Counted from the stretch's first letter, positions 7,685-16,089 are shown. The stretch is DNA of 64,000 nucleotides from JAHEJB01 sp041748175 (GCA_041748175.1 JBGTDU010000087.1:6829-70828), one strand, 5' to 3'. Notes: generated by a model from the letters alone, not told the origin. Numbers and translations are program-made.

Positions 7685-8734
7685 CTAAAAATGCTCGTAC
7701 CCACCCGCTTCCAACGGCGTCACGTTGCCATCCGGGTCGCGAAGGGTGATGCCCTCGGAGGCATCTACGACATGCCCGACGATGGCGTACGTGTTCTCGT
7801 CCAGCTTCTCTACTTCCGATTCCGGGATGGCAAAGAGTAGCTCGTAGTCCTCGCCACCTTGCAGAGCCAGTGAAAGGGGGTCGGCATCGTACAGTTCGGC
7901 GGCCTTGAAAGTCTGAACGTGAATAGGCAGTAGCCCGGCTTCGATAACGGCCCCGGTTTGCGAAGCCAGACAAAGGTGCTGAATATCTCCGCCAAGGCCA
8001 TCCGACACGTCGATCATCGCGTTGGGTCGAAAGTGTGCCTCTCGCCAGCTCTGAACACGATCCCGCCTCGCTTGCGGAAAAAGATGGCGCTCGACGACGT
8101 AGGCAAAATCGATCAGATTCGGATGCGATGATTCTGCACCATCACCACTTGACTCGAAACCCGTCTTGCCAGCGAGCAACACCTTCAGCCCTGCCGCTGC
8201 CGATCCCAAATCGCCAGTTACGCAGAGTAGGTCGCCTACCTGTGCGCCCTTGCGGTAAACAATGTCCTCCTCCGCGGCCTCTCCCACCACGGTAACAGAA
8301 ACGGTCATTTTCGTTGCTGCCGTCACGTCTCCGCCGACGATTGTCAGGTCGTACCGCTCGCAGGCTTCCGCCATTCCGCCATAGAGTTTTTCGATCTGTT
8401 CGACGGATGCGTTGTTGGGAAGCGCCAGCGCGACAGTGGCGTAACGCGGCATGGCGTTCATTGCCACAACGTCACTCACATTCGTCGCAATCGCCTTCCA
8501 GCCGAGGTAGCGCATAGGAACGAAGGTCCGGTCGAAGTGGACGCCCTCGACCATTGCGTCTGACGTAATCACATGCACGCGCCCATCGCCGATTGCATAG
8601 ACCGCTGCGTCATCTCCAATTCCCTGCAGGAGTTTGTCGTCAGAGTGATCGCCGAGCACCTCGCTGAGGCGATCAATCAGCCCAAACTCGCCGACTTCGC
8701 TGATGGGTGTAAAGTCCTCGGGAATGGGGGGCAT
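7685..8734 (-). CDS. thiL: Thiamine-monophosphate kinase ThiL
   Basis: The 349-aa enzyme phosphorylates thiamine monophosphate to the cofactor diphosphate with ATP. It has the PurM-like fold signatures: FGLIDRLSEVLG near the N-terminus, the glycine/aspartate motif GIGDDAAVYAIGDGR (about residues 40-54), TSDAMVEGVHFDRTF, the region KAIATNVSDVVAMNAMP, and the C-terminal LQGGEDYELLFAIPE. The length is slightly longer than E. coli ThiL. No TPP riboswitch is visible upstream. Fic follows closely downstream but is unlikely to be functionally linked. Confidence 0.95.
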   Translation of the reverse strand: MPPIPEDFTPISEVGEFGLIDRLSEVLGDHSDDKLLQGIGDDAAVYAIGDGRVHVITSDAMVEGVHFDRTFVPMRYLGWKAIATNVSDVVAMNAMPRYATVALALPNNASVEQIEKLYGGMAEACERYDLTIVGGDVTAATKMTVSVTVVGEAAEEDIVYRKGAQVGDLLCVTGDLGSAAAGLKVLLAGKTGFESSGDGAESSHPNLIDFAYVVERHLFPQARRDRVQSWREAHFRPNAMIDVSDGLGGDIQHLCLASQTGAVIEAGLLPIHVQTFKAAELYDADPLSLALQGGEDYELLFAIPESEVEKLDENTYAIVGHVVDASEGITLRDPDGNVTPLEAGGYEHF

Positions 8735-8866
8735 CGCATGGCCTGAAATGAGCTAGCCGTACTCTGGTTCAAACCCGGCGATCCCGGCTCACCAAATCTT
8801 CCGACGCACCCAAGTTCTTCCGACCCGATGCGTTTCCGTCTGGCTGTTAGACGTCGAGTGGGAGCA

Positions 8867-10066
8867 TTATCCGCCCACGCGGGCTCTCATCTCGGCCGCC
8901 TTCCGTCCGAACTCGGGCGCCTGCCCCGGGTGCTCTTCGGCGAGCTTGTCGTACACGTTTGCTGCCTCGCCGTACTGGCCTTGCGCGATGTAGATGCGAG
9001 CGAGTGTTTCGGAGACGATGTCGTCGGCATTCTCGTCCTCGCCTTCGACGTCAGCGGTCTGCGGGTCGTCAATAAAGTTTGGGTCGGGTCTCATCCGTGG
9101 GGCATCTTCAAGTTTGCGGATTAGCGCGTCGAGGTCGTCGGCCACGGTAGCATCAGAAAGAGAGGTGCGTGTTCGCTCTGTCTCATCGGTGCCCTGCGTC
9201 GGCATGTCATCGATGGGCGCGCCGATTAGTGCTTCCGCCACCCCGGTTTTTGGCCGCTCCGTCTCCATTTCCGAAACGACCGTCCATCCTGACTCGGCCG
9301 CGTCTTCTTGTTCAAGGTCACCGATCTCTTCTGATGGCTTCCACCAGGGATCCGCATTTAGGGATTCGCCCGCCATTGCCTCGCTACTGGTGCCGGCATC
9401 GTCCTCTGCCGTTAGCGCGTCGAGCCTATCATCCTCCCACATTTCGTCCAGGACGGCTGTGCCAAGCGCATCCGAAACGGGATCCGAATCGTCAACGAAA
9501 ACCTCGGGAATCTCAAAGTCCGGGACGGCATCTACCGATTCCTCTTCTGCGCGGTACGCATCTTCGGGAGACGCGACATCTACCAATTCATCGGTTGAGA
9601 AGGGTTCGACAACATCGGGCTCCTCTGTGACCCCTTCGTCGGGTGAGGGAGGTTCTGCAACGGGTGCATGTGAGTCCAGAGGCTCGCCAGATTCGCCGGA
9701 AACACCAGTAACGTGGTTCTCGTGGACTAACTCCTCCGGCGCGGAAGGCTCCCGACCGAGGGATCGCCGCGGATCCGTTTCATCCATCAAACGACGGCGC
9801 TGGCGCTGAATGAGTGGGCTTCCCGGCACGAGGAAGTGGGCGCGATGCCATGCGTCAAGGGCGTCTTCCCAGCGGCTTTCCGCCTCGTAAGCCTTCGCTA
9901 GCAGAATAAGGCTCGTCGCATAGGCAGGGGCTGCTGCCGAAAGCGCTTCGAGTCGGCTGACCGCCTCCGCCGCGCGCCCTTCCTCGAGCAACTGGGCGGA
10001 CGCCTGAATCTCCACGACGGGAGCCGAAGGATCGGACGGCAGCATGGATTCAAAAGGAGGGGACAT
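8867..10066 (-). CDS. TPR protein with a long acidic linker
   Basis: The 399-aa protein has two tetratricopeptide-like parts: residues about 15-95 (AQLLEEGRAAEAVSRLEAL, AKAYEAESRWEDALDAWHRA) and about 350-399 (ARIYIAQGQYGEAANVYDKL). Between them lie roughly 240 residues of acidic, Ser/Pro/Glu-rich disordered sequence. No signal peptide or membrane segment is visible, so it is probably a cytoplasmic scaffold. The same layout (TPRs separated by a variable acidic linker) occurs in many Bacteroidota/Chlorobi proteins of unknown role. It is not obviously linked to its neighbours. Confidence 0.75.
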   Translation of the reverse strand: MSPPFESMLPSDPSAPVVEIQASAQLLEEGRAAEAVSRLEALSAAAPAYATSLILLAKAYEAESRWEDALDAWHRAHFLVPGSPLIQRQRRRLMDETDPRRSLGREPSAPEELVHENHVTGVSGESGEPLDSHAPVAEPPSPDEGVTEEPDVVEPFSTDELVDVASPEDAYRAEEESVDAVPDFEIPEVFVDDSDPVSDALGTAVLDEMWEDDRLDALTAEDDAGTSSEAMAGESLNADPWWKPSEEIGDLEQEDAAESGWTVVSEMETERPKTGVAEALIGAPIDDMPTQGTDETERTRTSLSDATVADDLDALIRKLEDAPRMRPDPNFIDDPQTADVEGEDENADDIVSETLARIYIAQGQYGEAANVYDKLAEEHPGQAPEFGRKAAEMRARVGG

Positions 10067-10160
10067 AGCGTCAGCGTGCTTGGCCCAAGGTAGTATTCCC
10101 TCCGAGTCCCTGAAACGTGCAACCGCCAGTAATTCCGTTTAACCCTGAGCTCTCGGTGCC

Positions 10161-11705
10161 CTACGCCGCGTTCGCCTTCGACCGAATCTTTACCCGAACG
10201 GGCTCAGCGGATAGCCTTTCCCCCGCCATCGTAATCACATGGCGTACCGGCGTCGGCTGCGTGACAAAGGCTACGCGCCGAACCGAATCGTAGAAACCTA
10301 GCATCCCGAAACCGGCGACAAACATTACCTGAAAACCGACGCCCACCCAGGCACCTGTAACGAGCAAGGCAAAAAGGCCTACCAGACTATAAAGAGCAAG
10401 AGACCTCTCAAGCCAAAGAACTACGGTATCGGGGCGGGGCGCGTAGAAGGAAGTCCCGCTATCATCACCCGATTTCGGCGTCCGAAGGAACGGCGTCCGA
10501 TAACCCACCAGTGCCTCTAGCAGTCCGCGCGTGTTGTTAACGGCCAGCCCGAGCGCCGCTGCGACCAGGGCCGGTAGGAAAAGGATACGCTTTTTCCAGT
10601 CGTGGTAGAGGGCTCGCTGCGCTGAGACATACGCAAACAGCACACCTGTAAAAGCAACGATTCCCAGCCCCATCGTCACGAAATAACCATCGCTTGGTCC
10701 CATGCCTATCTCGCGCGCGACAAGAAGCGGCGCGTGTAGCAGTACGGCCAGCAATATGGCGGGGAAGACGAAAAACCCGGAAAGATGTAGAGTTCCCTGC
10801 ACTTTTACGCCCATGCGCTGTGAGCTCTTCAGCAATGTTGGAAGCAGCTTGATTGCGGTTTCCACCGTCCCTTTCGTCCAGCGAAACTGCTGCCTGCGCC
10901 ACACACCAACCGTGTCGGGCAACTCGGCAGGCGCTACGGTTTGGCCGAGATACCGGAATTTCCATCCGAGCATCTGCGCACGATAGCTGAGGTCGAGGTC
11001 TTCGGTAAGGGTGTCGTGTTGCCAGCCGCCCGCGTCCTCGATGCAAGCCCGCCGCCAGACGCCCGCCGTGCCATTAAAGTTCATGAACAGCCTGGCCGCG
11101 TTTCGCACATCCTGTTCGATTACGAAGTGCGAATCCAGTAGCGCCGACTGCACCCGCGTCAACATCGATGCGTCATCGTTGAGGTGACCCCAGCGAGCTT
11201 GCACCAGGCCTAACGCCGGATCTGCCGCCAGGGCTGGAACCGTTTGCTTGAGGAAGTCTGGGTGGGGTAGAAAATCCGCGTCGAAAATGGCTACGAACTC
11301 GCCAGTCGCCGTTTGCATGCCGTGTTCGAGTGCACCCGCTTTGTAACCTTTCCGGTTTCTCCGAACGACGTGGTGGATTCGAATGCCCCGCTCCGCCCAG
11401 AAGGCTACGCGGTTCGCGGTCAGTCGAAGGGTCTCATCTGTCGAATCGTCCAGGACCTGGATTTCAAGCTTTTCACGTGGATAATCGAACCTGGCCACGG
11501 CGTCGATGAGGCGCTCCGCAACGAATCGCTCGTTATATATGGGCAGTTGCACGGTGACCGTGGGCCACTCTTCAGGGGCGTCGACAACTGGATTTCTTCG
11601 AAGGCCGCCCTGCTTCCAGTGCCGACCCGCCAGCCAAAGCTGATTCAATCCGAAAACGAAGAGAAGAGCCGTAGCCGAGGCATAGAGCACGGCGAGAACA
11701 AGCAT
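10161..11705 (-). CDS. Cellulose-synthase-like family 2 glycosyltransferase
   Basis: The 514-aa membrane protein has an N-terminal transmembrane segment (VLAVLYASATALLFVFGL), a cytoplasmic GT-A domain and several C-terminal membrane helices. Processive GT2 motifs are all present: LPIYNERFV, the UDP-binding DDSTDET, DADFLP (DxD), TEDLDL with the catalytic Asp, and QQFRWTKG (QxxRW). This combination means synthesis and probably export of a beta-linked polysaccharide or glycan. No c-di-GMP-binding PilZ domain is seen, and no partner BcsB-like gene is adjacent. Substrate is unknown. Confidence 0.9.
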   Translation of the reverse strand: MLVLAVLYASATALLFVFGLNQLWLAGRHWKQGGLRRNPVVDAPEEWPTVTVQLPIYNERFVAERLIDAVARFDYPREKLEIQVLDDSTDETLRLTANRVAFWAERGIRIHHVVRRNRKGYKAGALEHGMQTATGEFVAIFDADFLPHPDFLKQTVPALAADPALGLVQARWGHLNDDASMLTRVQSALLDSHFVIEQDVRNAARLFMNFNGTAGVWRRACIEDAGGWQHDTLTEDLDLSYRAQMLGWKFRYLGQTVAPAELPDTVGVWRRQQFRWTKGTVETAIKLLPTLLKSSQRMGVKVQGTLHLSGFFVFPAILLAVLLHAPLLVAREIGMGPSDGYFVTMGLGIVAFTGVLFAYVSAQRALYHDWKKRILFLPALVAAALGLAVNNTRGLLEALVGYRTPFLRTPKSGDDSGTSFYAPRPDTVVLWLERSLALYSLVGLFALLVTGAWVGVGFQVMFVAGFGMLGFYDSVRRVAFVTQPTPVRHVITMAGERLSAEPVRVKIRSKANAA

Positions 11706-11821
11706 GGCGCTGAGGATAGGGAAGCCAGATTCGCTGAACTGAAGGTAGGCAACGGCCCAGGGTGGCAGCGTTCACAAATGCGTCAACTCACGCCGCGCAA
11801 CGATACCGCTCGTGCGGAAGG

Positions 11822-12388
11822 TTACCAATTGGACGTTGCCGCCGAAAACACGTCACCCGCCAGTTGTTCGAGTGCGAGAGCCGCTGCTAGGGCCTCGCCT
11901 TGTGCACCCTCGACCGGGTCGTAGTCGGCCGAAGCCGTGAACGCGCGCTGGAGCAAATCCTCGTCATGAACGGTGTCGTGGTAAAGGATATCGACGGCAA
12001 GGGTCACACGGTTGAGCGATGCCAATTCGTCGCCGGTCACGGCTACGGGCGTGATCGAATACCGCTGAATGGTGGCGCGCAGCACAACGTCGGCAGCCTC
12101 TTCGTCTGGTTCAAGGTTGAGGCGCGTTCGGTCGGCGAAACGCTCTATGAGGGCATCCGTCAGTTGTCGATCCAGATCGACTAGTACGCCCTGTGCACGG
12201 ACTTCCGCGAGCGGAACAGCCACGGTGCGAAGGTGCTCGGGGATGCTCCCGCCGGTGAACGAATACACGCCACAGGAAGAGAAAAAGATGAGTGCGAAAG
12301 TGTTGAGGACGAGATTCTGGAGTGCATTCCGGGTAAGCGGCACCACACGCTTCTGCTTCTCCATTTTCCAGATTCCATTTTCAACCAT
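11822..12388 (-). CDS. lptE: LptE-like LPS-assembly lipoprotein
   Basis: The 188-aa protein starts at ATG 12388, overlapping the end of the upstream sigma-54 activator by 8 bp; a second ATG at 12364 is possible. The N-terminus has a basic stretch, a hydrophobic core (LVLNTFALIFF) and the lipobox-like SSC, followed by GVYSFTGGSIPEHLRTVAVP, the conserved start of Bacteroidota LptE. LptE plugs the LptD barrel and helps insert LPS into the outer membrane. The gene order sigma-54 activator then lptE is common in this phylum, supporting the call despite low overall sequence conservation. Confidence 0.82.
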   Translation of the reverse strand: MVENGIWKMEKQKRVVPLTRNALQNLVLNTFALIFFSSCGVYSFTGGSIPEHLRTVAVPLAEVRAQGVLVDLDRQLTDALIERFADRTRLNLEPDEEAADVVLRATIQRYSITPVAVTGDELASLNRVTLAVDILYHDTVHDEDLLQRAFTASADYDPVEGAQGEALAAALALEQLAGDVFSAATSNW

Positions 12389-13742
12389 CGTTTCCCCCGT
12401 CCTCAAATTCCTTGATTTTGCGGTAGAGCGTCCGTTCCGATATCCCGAGCGCTTCTGCGGTGCGACGTCGATTTCCCTCGAAACGATTAAGGGCTTCGCC
12501 GATAAGCGCCTTCTCGGCCGCAGCCATGGTAGGTAAATCGATTCCATCGGCAAGCGCCTGCTGGAATTGATCCCCGAGGTCGGCGGATGCTGGGGGAAGC
12601 AGGCCCGCGACGTGGATCTCGCCGCTTGCTGTCGGCGACTCCTCGAGCTGGATATCCGCTATGTCTGTAAACAATGCATCGTCGCTTGGGCCGTCGTCTA
12701 GCTCATCGTACGCGCCGCCGAGATCATCGACGAGCGCATCCGCGAACGAGTCGGCAGTGAAGGTGGGAACGGGCAGAGGTTCGGGCGCGCTCGTAGGCGA
12801 TGCTCCAATCGGATCTCCTTGGCTCACGCGATGAATCAACGATTTCAGCTCGCGCATCTCCACACGCAGTTCGAGAAGCGCGCGGTAGATGAGTTCGCGT
12901 TCGCGATGGTCCTCGGTGCCAGAGGCCTCCCTGCTTGCGATTGTGAGACCCTCTCCTGCGGAAACGCCGCGGAGATAGGGCCGGATCGTGTCTTCTGAAA
13001 TCTCCGCCCCACGGCTCAGAACAACCGTCTGCTCCGCCACGTTGCGCAGCTCCCGGACGTTTCCGGGCCAGTTATATCGGCGCAGCAGGTCGCGCGCGCC
13101 AGAGGTCAGCGGCGACCGCGGCGCGCTGTACTGTTGGGCAAACCGATGCCGATAATGCTCGAAAATGGGGAGGATGTCTTCGCGCCGTTGCCGAAGCGAA
13201 GGCACCGTCACCACAATGGCGGAGAGCCGATAATACAGATCTTCGCGAAAACGACCGGCGCGAACTTCCGTCGACAGATTCTTGTTCGTGGCGGCAATCA
13301 CCCGGGCATCCGTCTGTTGCTCTCTGCTCGAACCAACGCGGCTGAACGAGCCGGTTTCGAGGACGCGGAGTAGCCGAACCTGGGCAGACAGCGGGAGTTC
13401 GCCGATCTCATCCAGAAAGAGCGTGGCGTTGTCGGCCTCTTCAAAATAGCCTGTGCGGCGTTCCACCGAGCCCGTGTAGGCTCCTTTCTCCGCCCCAAAC
13501 AATTCGCTCTCGATCAGGCCCTCGGGGATAGCGCCGCAGTTGACCACCACCATGCGTTTATGCTTCCGCTTGCTTAGCCCGTGGACAGCCTCCGCAACGA
13601 GTTCCTTGCCAACGCCGCTCTCACCCTCCAACAATATCGTGATGTCGACCGGAGCCACCTGCCGAATCCTTTCGAGGACGCGCATGAACGCGGGCGAATC
13701 GCCGAGTAGCCCGAACCTCTCTTGAAAAGCTTGCCGATCCAT
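12381..13742 (-). CDS. Sigma-54-interacting AAA+ transcriptional activator
   Basis: The 453-aa protein opens directly with the AAA+ domain (FGLLGDSPAFMRVLERI) and lacks a receiver or other sensory N-terminus. Walker A is GESGVGKE; Walker B-like is LFLDEIGEL. The sigma-54 contact loop reads GAYTGS instead of the canonical GAFTGA, so contact may be altered. A long acidic linker (about residues 300-400) leads to a Fis-type helix-turn-helix at the C-terminus (NRRRTAEALGISERTLYRKIKEF). It overlaps lptE by 8 bp, implying co-transcription. Without an input domain, control must come from another protein or from expression level. Confidence 0.9.
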   Translation of the reverse strand: MDRQAFQERFGLLGDSPAFMRVLERIRQVAPVDITILLEGESGVGKELVAEAVHGLSKRKHKRMVVVNCGAIPEGLIESELFGAEKGAYTGSVERRTGYFEEADNATLFLDEIGELPLSAQVRLLRVLETGSFSRVGSSREQQTDARVIAATNKNLSTEVRAGRFREDLYYRLSAIVVTVPSLRQRREDILPIFEHYRHRFAQQYSAPRSPLTSGARDLLRRYNWPGNVRELRNVAEQTVVLSRGAEISEDTIRPYLRGVSAGEGLTIASREASGTEDHRERELIYRALLELRVEMRELKSLIHRVSQGDPIGASPTSAPEPLPVPTFTADSFADALVDDLGGAYDELDDGPSDDALFTDIADIQLEESPTASGEIHVAGLLPPASADLGDQFQQALADGIDLPTMAAAEKALIGEALNRFEGNRRRTAEALGISERTLYRKIKEFEDGGNDG

Positions 13743-13808
13743 GCGGAAATCAAGTCCTGCCCGTCCAACATTGTGGCTGCCATGATAGCATCTCAGCGGC
13801 TCTCCGGT

Positions 13809-14135
13809 TCAGCGCAGGGTGATTTCTTCCCCGATCGACGCCGAGCGCTTCAGGATCCTCCGCTCAGCGGTGAACCGCCCTGCAAATCTTGTCTGACCAT
13901 CGACCCGCATCCGCTCAGCGTGCTCGATGAAGTAGGCCTCCAGCGCGGTACGATTTGCCAAGCGGTACTGGACGCACCATCGGACCCGGGTTGCATCGTC
14001 GGATTCAACCTCGAACCACTCAGCCGAAAGAAAGCCGTCGATCTCCAGAATCTCCTTGATGTGCGGCCCCAGCCACGCAGCGTAGTCGTCGGCGATCTCG
14101 GCGTCCACGGTGAGGTTGACTTCGTAGATGGTCAT
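13809..14135 (-). CDS. DUF4286 family protein
   Basis: The 108-aa protein begins MTIYEVNLTVDAEIADDYAAWL and contains the family pattern HIKEILEIDGFLSAEWFEVE and WCVQYRLANRTALEAYFIEHAERMR. This is a small ferredoxin-like alpha/beta fold found almost only in Bacteroidota and relatives. Its function is unknown. It stands alone: the sigma-54 activator starts 66 bp downstream and a degenerate region lies upstream. Confidence 0.85.
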   Translation of the reverse strand: MTIYEVNLTVDAEIADDYAAWLGPHIKEILEIDGFLSAEWFEVESDDATRVRWCVQYRLANRTALEAYFIEHAERMRVDGQTRFAGRFTAERRILKRSASIGEEITLR

Positions 14136-14199
14136 TCCTTACGCAAGCAAGTTAGCAACATAGACACACTACGGCGTGGTGCCGAGCTTAGCTGAATTA

Positions 14200-14359
14200 G
14201 GGCCTGTTAACACTTTTCTCGACGGGCCATTGCGGGCCATTCTGGTCCATTTCAGCGTTGCGCTCGTCATCCGGGACCCCACCCCGAACTCCTCGCGCGC
14301 CTTGAAACGGCCTCAGAATGACCTGGCACTGACCTCGCGCCCTAAGCGTTAACAGGCCC
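14200..14359. mobile_element. 160-bp MITE flanked by TA duplication (copy 1)
   Basis: The left end reads GGGCCTGTTAACACTT and the reverse complement of the right end reads GGGCCTGTTAACGCTT, giving a 16-bp terminal inverted repeat with one mismatch. A TA dinucleotide lies immediately outside both ends (14198-14199 and 14360-14361), consistent with a TA target duplication. There is no coding capacity. Internal boxes CAGCGTTGCG (about offset 54) and CGCGCCTTGA are shared with the 160-bp element at 27033-27192. It truncates the minus-strand ORF at 14349-14693, whose stop lies in the element's end. Confidence 0.75.
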
Positions 14360-14693
14360 TAGTCAATTCAGAGATTTCCATTGGCCAGCCACCAAAGACC
14401 GGCGCCGAGAGTTCACCCGTACCAAACTTATCAAGGAACGTCTTTACGTCTCCGGCGGTTGGCGCACCGAACAAAGACGATATTCGCTGCAAGTACCGGC
14501 CAGAGACTGCTCTGGCAAATAGTTCAAATGGATTGTATACGCTTTCTGAAAAAGGAAGAGTGGATGGGTACCAAGTACGAGAGTAGTTGTCAGTTGTGCT
14601 TGCTTGACATTTGGAATTCAAGTACAGAACTAGATCAGCCTGCATGAAATGTAAAAACGGCGTGTCTGCTCGATCCGCGCGTTCCTTGATCAT
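14349..14693 (-). pseudogene. Gene fragment of unknown function, 3' end cut by a MITE
   Basis: The open frame gives 114 residues, protein-like in its first half (FLHFMQADLVLYLNSK) and later (YNPFELFARAVSGRYL, VKTFLDKFGTGELSAP). The last residues and the stop codon are encoded by the MITE end, so the original C-terminus is lost. The same frame continues upstream to about 14795 without a stop (FEAKKENWISREG) and overlaps the broken antitoxin gene, so this may be the rest of a toxin-like partner. The family is not recognised. Confidence 0.5.
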
Positions 14694-14730
14694 TGCGCCT
14701 TCTCGACTAATCCAATTCTCCTTCTTGGCC

Positions 14731-14937
14731 TCAAAGTAAGGTCCTAGCGTCTGCGGCCATCCAGATCGTTTCCTTCCCCAGACCTGGCGTACGGGCCGTT
14801 ATCGCTGATAACGGCTCGGCCGTTACGCGGTACTTCGTCGCATCGCCGTCACCGGAGATGTAAACCTCTTCGCCTGCCTTGGCTTAATCAAGAAGCTCGC
14901 GAAGGCGTTTCTGAGCTTCCTTCGCCGGAATAGTCAT
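14731..14937 (-). pseudogene. Broken Phd/YefM-type antitoxin
   Basis: Reading from ATG 14937 gives MTIPAKEAQKRLRELLD, then an in-frame TAA (14884-14886) at codon 18, then AKAGEEVYISGDGDATKYRV and on to a TGA at 14731-14733 (68 codons in all). The N-terminal helix followed by AxAGEEVxI is the pattern of prevent-host-death antitoxins that neutralise and autoregulate with a partner toxin. The nonsense codon should inactivate it. The frame around the stop is otherwise intact, so the lesion looks recent. Confidence 0.65.
14795..14815. repeat. Perfect 9-bp hairpin inside the broken antitoxin
   Basis: GCCGTTATC, loop GCT, GATAACGGC form a perfect 9-bp stem with a 3-nt loop. It lies in the 3' third of the antitoxin relic. 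A palindrome this perfect is unusual for coding DNA and could be a transposon- or integron-like site or chance. Confidence 0.5.
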
Positions 14938-15396
14938 GAGCTACTGAGTTGCAACCGCACGTCATACTACGGCGAGCTTCTGTCGTTCATGCAATGCTTG
15001 CTGGACGCTCCCGCGCTTCAAGTACAACCAGCTGATGAACCTCGGTTGGAGGACTCTGCTACCCGCCGCCATCGTAAATATTCTGCTGATGGCGCTAGTT
15101 GTTGTGGTGTTTCATCAGTTTGGGTGGGCGTAGTTGACGTCATTACCAGCGAAGTGGAGCGATTTGGCCTGTATAGTTAGAATCCACGGAAACGCACCGC
15201 ATTATTGGGCTGGTCTGTGCGAAGATTGGATACCGGCTCAAGGAATTAGGGCAGAGGAGCGAGCGCTCGACCTTAGCGCCCGAAGCCTACATGCCTTGGT
15301 GGATAAAAATACGAGGACCACTAGCTTTCAGGGTCTGGTGCCCTCTATATTTATTAGTGTCTGATCCCCTATGTATCAGTGATTGCCTGAATTACC
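14938..15396. other. Non-coding scrap region around the nuoH relic
   Basis: Apart from the nuoH tail at 15002-15133 I see nothing functional. Short open frames here (for example 15134-15364) have no family resemblance. The sequence upstream of the nuoH tail does not continue the NuoH reading frame with recognisable residues. Confidence 0.5.
15002..15133 (+). pseudogene. Orphan 3' end of nuoH (NADH dehydrogenase subunit H)
   Basis: The plus frame from 15002 reads WTLPRFKYNQLMNLGWR and then a hydrophobic helix (LLPAAIVNILLMALVVVV) before a TAG at 15131-15133. This is the conserved C-terminus of the NuoH membrane subunit of complex I (consensus W-T-x-P-R-F-R-Y-D-Q-L-M-x-L-G-W-K-x-L-L-P). Only 43 residues remain; the preceding 280 or so are missing and the codons just upstream do not fit. 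It is not followed by nuoI, which is found alone at 49155. Confidence 0.75.
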
Positions 15397-15671
15397 ATGC
15401 GCACGATTCCTTCACTCCTGCTTGCTTCCCTGTTGTTCCTAGCCTTCAACTTGAAGGCAACCGCGCAACCAACGCCGCAACGGCTTACGATGAGTCAAAG
15501 TGAGGACTCCAAGCCAGAGTGGCGGCCTGGTGGCGACAATATTGCCTACCGCACCTTCACTCTGTACGATGAAGTGGGTATGGTTAATCAAGATGGAACT
15601 GGTGAGATACTTGCGTCGATTCTCTTCGATTTAATGAGGTAACCCTTTCTGCATCTGGCGATGAGGCTTAG
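15397..15671 (+). pseudogene. Truncated secreted TolB/WD40-like protein
   Basis: The reading frame starts at 15397 with a clear signal peptide (MRTIPSLLLASLLFLAFNLKA, cut after ATAQ) and continues SEDSKPEWRPGGDNIAYRTF, the pattern of a TolB-type beta-propeller blade. The frame stops at 15640-15642 after 81 codons. A shifted frame then reads FNEVTLSASGDEA before its own stop at 15671, which fits the next blade, so there is an indel near 15615. The rest of the propeller is absent. A palindromic repeat abuts the end. Confidence 0.6.
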
Positions 15672-15698
15672 TAGAGACGTTACACTCAACGTCTCTAC
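15671..15698. repeat. 11-bp perfect inverted repeat
   Basis: GTAGAGACGTT (15671-15681) and AACGTCTCTAC (15688-15698) pair perfectly around a 6-nt loop. Palindromes built on this GTAGAGACGT core are known as dispersed repeats in several bacterial groups. It marks the breakpoint of the truncated TolB-like gene. Confidence 0.65.
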
Positions 15699-15708
15699 CC
15701 AACAAACA

Positions 15709-15830
15709 GTCACTCCCGCACAGTCGGGAGCCTATTCATCAATTCAGCTTCTAGGCGTCCATAGTCGGCAGTGGGGGTTTGTAAGGCGGTAGCTATGTCG
15801 CGTCATGGGTCCCCGCTTTCGCGGGGGTCA
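15709..15830. mobile_element. Second MITE-like repeat, copy A (122 bp)
   Basis: The left end reads GTCACTCCCGCACAGTCGGG; the reverse complement of the right end begins TGACCCCCGC, so the termini are imperfect inverted repeats that are themselves palindromic. The interior shares CAATTCAGCTTCTA and AGTCGGCAG with a second copy at 17392-17515. There is no coding capacity. The right end abuts the truncated antitoxin remnant exactly, suggesting the element interrupted it. Confidence 0.6.
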
Positions 15831-16077
15831 TTTCACTCGACGAACTGCGGACGCAGGTATGACCGGCAGCTTCTCGCGCAATTTCGAGAAGCGGCTATGT
15901 TATGAGCGAGAGGCCGTTGAAAGCAGCCTAGGTGCTGGCGCCAACTTCGGTCGCGCGGACATCCGCTCCCGGCGCTTCGCCTCTTCGAACAGCCGGTCGA
16001 TATCGTAGTCGAACTCAGCCGCAAACGCATCGCGGATGGCACGGACTTCGGCGATGATCTCGCCTTGCATCGGCTCG
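15831..16077. repeat. 247-bp duplicated segment, copy A
   Basis: This block matches 17067-17313 over its whole length without an indel. It carries the last 10 codons of a plus-strand antitoxin (SLDELRTQV), the first ~14 codons of its toxin starting at ATG 15859 (MTGSFSRNFEKRLC), and the whole minus-strand small gene 15900-16070. In this copy the antitoxin is cut off at the MITE end. Confidence 0.75.
15900..16070 (-). CDS. Small paralogous protein A, 56 aa
   Basis: Starting at ATG 16070 the product begins MQGEIIAEVRAIRDAFAAEFDYDIDRLF and ends with a basic, proline-rich tail (RMSARPKLAPAPRLL). It is a paralogue of the 66-aa protein at 17136. Short proteins with the EIIAEVRxIRDxxAAEF pattern are frequently seen next to PIN-domain toxins. 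An antitoxin or accessory role is therefore possible, but it is not established. It lies 20 bp downstream of vapC on the same strand. Confidence 0.6.
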   Translation of the reverse strand: MQGEIIAEVRAIRDAFAAEFDYDIDRLFEEAKRRERMSARPKLAPAPRLLSTASRS

Positions 16078-16089
16078 CCGGGCCGCGAT

